A stretch of DNA of 64,000 bases, from assembly GCA_030142905.1 (NCBI GenBank), contig JASJOG010000318.1, positions 2,501 through 66,500 of the forward strand. Reading direction: 5' to 3'. The notes beneath the pieces are model-generated. The model did no database searches. It was not told the origin of the DNA and saw nothing but the letters and a program-made list of their open reading frames with translations. The position numbers and the translations under genes are program-made. The stretch is from Heliopora coerulea. Lineage: Eukaryota > Cnidaria > Anthozoa > Scleralcyonacea > Helioporidae. Of the stretch, positions 59,564-64,000 are shown piece after piece. How positions within the stretch are numbered: the stretch's first letter is position 1; every line of letters starts with the position of its first letter.

Positions 59564-60088
59564 GGGGCCGTTCAAACTAGCGTGTTAGATTGATCTGAGA
59601 TTGATCTAAGTCAATCTCGTTAACTTACTCGTACACACGAGTAAGTTAAACTTGTCAAGGAAAACGAGTGACTTAAAATTGACGTCGGTCTTTTAAGTTG
59701 TATTTGTTTAACTTTTGGTCAAAATAAATATACCGTACTAGCTGAAATTGAAGTGGCTTGTTATGGCAATGATCCTCGGGGTGGCCTGAGAAAATATTGC
59801 TGGAACGAATATCATTTAAGTTACAATAAAAACGCCATGGTCCATTTTTTCGTGCAGTCAATGGCGCAACAGCAGGGTGGAAAGGATGGATGAAACCCTT
59901 GGTCCCCCTTAGTATTTTGTGACGTCATTAACATCATGTCATGACGGCATGAATTTGCTCGAATAAAGTTTCAAAGTTTTTTCCAGTTTGCAGCAAGATT
60001 GAACTGTCACATTAAGACAAAAGTTTGACTCGCCGTCTCTTCAGTAATTGATCTAAGTATGTGTGAAAGATCTACCAAAGAATGAGAA

Positions 60089-60242
60089 TGAAATACATAA
60101 CAACGGTAACTCCAAAAATTGATAGCATATTTAATTTATTCTACGTTTCGACTAGGCTTTAGTCATCTTCAGGATGATAGAATAAACGTAGAATAAATTA
60201 AATGTGCTATCAAATTTTGGAGTTACCGTTGTTATGTATTTT
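60089..60242. repeat. Fold-back hairpin with hammerhead-like loop
   Basis: About 60-bp arms (AATACATAACAACGGTAACT and its complement) enclose, on the minus strand, CTGAAGA...CTAGTCGAAACGTAG (60,143-60,172). Same architecture as the other inverted Penelope-type repeats in the window but a separate sequence family. Confidence 0.75.
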
Positions 60243-60976
60243 ATCAAAAGTACTCAGTGGTTCCTGCAATGAGAATGAACGCGCATGAGAATTTTCACTG
60301 GAAGTCCCCTGAACATTACCGATAAAATTCTGTACAGTAGTTCGATTTCTTGTGTTTTAAAGCTGTACTGAGCGGCTTTCGTATTCCGCAAATAAATAGT
60401 CAGTGCTAACATAACTTTTTGAACTGAATAATATCAGGTGAATCATGCGTCATTTTAGGAATAAGAGTAAATAGCAATCGCTTTGGCAGTAGCGGACTGG
60501 CCATATGGAGCACTGGGAGTATACCGGGTGGGAAGGTCGATCTGAGGGCCGTTGGGCTGTTTTCATAATATTTTACATCCTTCAGATTTCTTAATAATCA
60601 TCTCTCAAAACGCAGGAAATGACATTTCTGAGACTCTAAATTTCAAAGCTTTCCTGGGGACCATGCCCCCGCCGCCCTGAACGTACCCGAAATACTGATG
60701 ATGGGGCGCTCCAAGAACACTTCCCGGTAAAAGTTTCGAGCCCAGTCCGCCCTTGTGCTTTTGTAATTTTTAAAAAATCACCAGAAGTGCTTTACTGGAT
60801 TTTAAACACGAGTTTACCTAATACGTTCAAATTGTTACCCATACGTCTTTCGTATTGTTGGTATCGACCTCGATAGGGCAGGGACCACCAAGTAATCTAT
60901 CCCAAGGATCCCCACATGTCCTAGTTGCGTCACTACTTTATAGTCATATGTTTTTGTAAATAACCTACGCATTTAA

Positions 60977-61605
60977 AACCACGACCAGCCGACAACTTCA
61001 AAAAGTATAAAATAAAAATATTCCGAAGAAGAGAAACATCTTGGAAAACTCAAGATATGGGTCAAAACAAGACGAATATATGAGACTAATATTTCGACTT
61101 CATTACAAAGTCATCATCACACAGAATAATTTACAAACCAAGCCAAGGTCTATATATACAGCGTGATGTAGACAACGGAAATTAGGAATCCTATACCTGA
61201 GATCTAAACACGACGAAACGGATTGCTAATTAATTATCTCGAGAGGAAGCTATTATTTACAAGGTAAAAATCATTGACAACAACTGACCCGACAATACTG
61301 ATGCGTAAGATGACGTAAGATGACTGAGACAGGTGAGTATCAGATGTCATAAGGTCGACAAACTTATGCCAAACCTTATGGCATCCGATATGCGTTCTGT
61401 CGTGCTAATATCTCAAGTATAGGATTCCTAACTTCCGTTGTCAACATCACACTGTATATATAGACCTTGGCTTGTTTTGTAAATCATTCTAACTGACGAT
61501 GACTTTGTAATAAAGTCGAAATATTACAGTGTCATGTACTCGTCTTGTTTTAACCCATATCTTGAGTTTTCCAAGATGTCTCTATTTTTCGGAATATGTT
61601 TTATT
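60977..61605. mobile_element. Non-autonomous inverted-repeat element with two hammerhead-like cores
   Basis: The outer arms carry GAAACATCTTGGAAAACTC (left) and its complement (right, near 61,560), and GGTCAAAACAAGACG with its complement. Inner arms of about 100 bp include TATATACAGCGTGATGTAGA. CTGACGA...GTCGAAATATTA lies at 61,493-61,524, with a mirrored counterpart at about 61,090-61,122. Total about 630 bp, no coding frame. The hairpin at 405-528 is a deleted relative. Confidence 0.72.
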
Positions 61606-61609
61606 CTAC

Positions 61610-62620
61610 GCACTTAAGTCAAGATACTTTGAAATATTAATCCTAATCACACTCTGGAGGTGTTTTATTATAATGACACAGGTGATTATTGAAAATCCCG
61701 CGCGGTAATTGGCTAGAAATATACGTCATCAATCTCAATGATCACCTACAGGTGAATATAACAGTAAAGACTCAGAAACAAGACTGTGGGTACCTTTGAA
61801 AATATTACCGAGGAGACTTAAAAGCGCTAGTTCACTGCTTCCTTTCAAATAATCACCCGTGTAATTATACTAAAATTATACTAAATGGCCCAGTAAATAT
61901 TATTAAATAATTCCCTCGACTTCGTCTCGGAGATCACTCAACAATATTCATTTCGCTTTCGGTGAATAATTGTTAAATAAGCTGCACAACGAAACGTCAG
62001 TGAATTAAATATTTCTATGATAATTTTCTCCACATGTTTCATTCACCATGGCACTTTTGAAAAGTAGTTGCTACGCTTCAATATTTCTAACTCGATTACG
62101 GTTCCCGTCTGGTCTATCGACTGTTACGATATGTTTGTTTTGTTCATGTCGAAAACAACCGACCAATCAATTTTTATCATTCTATCGTTCGAACATACAG
62201 ATGCACAGACGTTACGCCCTGGGATGGCTTTGAAACTGAAATTTGTTTGTAAAACTATCACTATATATCTATAATACTATCACTATGAGTACAACTCTAT
62301 ATGTATATATAACTCTATATGTAACATAACTACATAACTCTATATGACATGACTATAACTCTTTGCAACATATAACTCCGTATGTAAAATATATATGTCA
62401 GCATAATTATCACTACATATGCATAAAACAGCCACTTACTGTAATAAGTGTTGATCATGCGAGACGGAGTCGTCGCACCAATAATCCAACTAAATCATTG
62501 AACAATTCATTCCACGCATTTAAGTATGATTAAAATTCTTGATTTCCAATCTAAACAATTGACTAAAATTACGTTTTAGATGAAGTGCTTGCAATTGGCA
62601 AAATTACATGTACGGAATTT
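61610..62620. other. Intergenic, no gene recognised
   Basis: Includes a patch of short tandem words near 62,270-62,400 (AACTCTATATGTA-type, six or more copies). No coding signal. Confidence 0.4.
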
Positions 62621-62623
62621 TAA

Positions 62624-62900
62624 GTGAGTGCTCGTTAACACAGTGGTAGTGCATGAGTCTCACCACTGTGACAAGGGTTCGACTCCGACTCCATGCAGGT
62701 ATATATATGATTAAAGTTACTTTGTTCAAATGTGAGAAGAGTGTTGTCCAGATTGAATGTACTAAACATCGCAGGTTTTCTCCGGGTACTTCGGCTTCCT
62801 CCCGTAGTAACACTAGACCTATGACTACTGGACCTCTATGGAGAGTAGCTTGGGGTAAATAATAGGGCTGTCCAGTATAAATAAAGGCATTTTACTTTTG
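62624..62900 (+). mobile_element. tRNA-headed SINE, single-unit copy
   Basis: The tRNA-like head at 62,624-62,698 contains CACAGTGGTAGTGC and a B-box (AAGGGTTCGACTCC). The body (GAGAAGAGTGTTGTCCAG, ACATCGCAGGTTTTCTCC, AGTAACACTAGACC) and the tail (CTGTCCAGTATAAATAAAGG) correspond, once, to the unit that is tripled at 6246-6690 on the other strand. This copy defines the complete SINE structure. Confidence 0.7.
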
Positions 62901-64000
62901 CCTTCCAGAAACGTCCGACAGAGCATGCCCCGGGACTCCCTTGACAGAGCGTCGATTTGGAGTTCATCAGACTACCTTTGCCAATATGTCTAACTATGGA
63001 CTAAGGACAAACTGTAGGACAAGTATGAACTTGACGAAGTGTGAGCGTAAATTGACATGAATACTAACAGCCGACCAGAGAAATATAGTACCAGAGCACG
63101 AATAGCAGATAATACAAGACGAAAATGGTCAAGGAAATATTTATACTTCATTTCAAAGTCATTCTTAAACTTTATATGCTACAAAGCTATTATTTATATA
63201 CTTGCATAATGGAGACCGTAACAACGGAATTATTGAGGCAAGGCAAATAAACTACGATAATTTCACCATTTTTATCACGTTGGTACATAAATAACAGCTC
63301 CAAATGTAACATATGGAGTTTGACAATGACTTCCTAACAAAGTTGCAATATTACGATGATCATTTTCGCCGCGTGTTATGACTCAAATATTCAATTTACA
63401 AGATGCTGTTTCTCAGAGTATGTTTCTTGCTCTATTTCTTAAAGCTCTAGGATGATAATGAAATATTGAACGGCTGCAAGGCACGGAGGCCTAAGACCTC
63501 CATCAGTGAAGATGTGAGGTGTGATTTCACCAAATCATTTTAGCGTTGAAGATGCGAACGTTTCAGAGATTTGGAGTACATTTATCATCCGAGAATATTT
63601 CAGCACTTGAAATCTTTAGATGGCTATTTTCAGCATCCTGAAGTCGAAAAATGTGGAAGTCTCTTAGAGTTGCTGAGTCGGAAAAAAAAATCAAAAGCCC
63701 TTATTTACCAAATTTAAGACAAAATGACGAACACACTTAAAAATGTATAAATTCATTGAAAATGTGCAATATATTTATATGTCTCAATGCTGTCAGTTAT
63801 TACATATTAGTTGAAGACTAATATAAAAAAATATTACATTGTACTTCCATGGTCTCCGTTTAATTTAATCACTAAACTATGCAACACTTCTCAAACATCC
63901 ATAAATATCACTATATTTCATGCTATTTATTAGCTGTTGGTAGCTGATAACGGCCATTTCATAATCTGGCGTTCGGTGGAGCTGAATGGTTTGATTGTGG
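62901..64000. other. Intergenic, no gene recognised
   Basis: AT-rich sequence. Decayed relatives of the Penelope-type repeats may be present (for example CAATGACTTCCTAACAAAG near 63,322), but this is too weak to call. No coding signal. Confidence 0.35.

Noticed and set aside
62048..62274. Two overlapping plus-strand frames
   Set aside because: No motif or splice support in either; typical chance frames.

Overview
The window looks like nuclear DNA from an anthozoan cnidarian, most likely a stony coral. This rests on AT-rich sequence, short-exon genes with GT-AG introns, a secreted fibrinogen-like gene of a type I associate with corals and anemones, and a very high density of cnidarian-style mobile elements (Penelope-like, RLE-type LINEs, Crypton, P-element, BEL/Pao, Gypsy, tRNA-SINEs, many MITEs). 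The species cannot be named from the sequence. There is no sign of bacterial or organelle DNA.

Layout. 0-8 kb: decayed RLE-type (R2-like) retrotransposons, microsatellites, fold-back repeats and SINEs. 8.8-15.3 kb (minus strand): a four-exon secreted fibrinogen-related gene whose domain carries a nonsense codon where the family has a conserved Trp. 15.9-20.7 kb: MITEs and a degenerate repeat array. 20.9-22.9 kb (minus): a broken P-element/THAP9-like transposase. 24.2-29.0 kb (plus): a DNA transposon-like unit with a 15-bp terminal inverted repeat around a frameshifted zinc-finger plus RNase H-like transposase gene. 29.1-33.9 kb: a copy of a 2-3 kb non-autonomous transposon and a LINE. 35.3-51.1 kb (minus): the kinetochore gene NUF2, reconstructed as 18 exons. 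Its introns hold a Crypton remnant, a recent Penelope-like element with an uninterrupted RT plus GIY-YIG frame, and several MITEs. 51.1-54.0 kb: a second copy of the 2.9-kb transposon, inserted exactly at the NUF2 start codon. 54-64 kb: hAT-type MITE, SINEs, nested Gypsy and BEL/Pao remnants, a second Penelope fragment and two more fold-back elements.

How the parts relate. The host genes are NUF2 (outer kinetochore, chromosome segregation) and the secreted fibrinogen-like protein. Everything else that can be recognised is mobile DNA that fills introns and flanks. The window gives good insertion chronology: a Penelope-derived fold-back sits inside the 51.1-54.0 kb transposon, while the sister copy at 29.1-31.2 kb preserves its empty site. 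A recurring theme is palindromic elements centred on CTGANGA...GAAA sequences resembling the hammerhead ribozyme core described for Penelope-like elements. Exon calls were made by eye from splice motifs, phase and family resemblance; no alignment was run.
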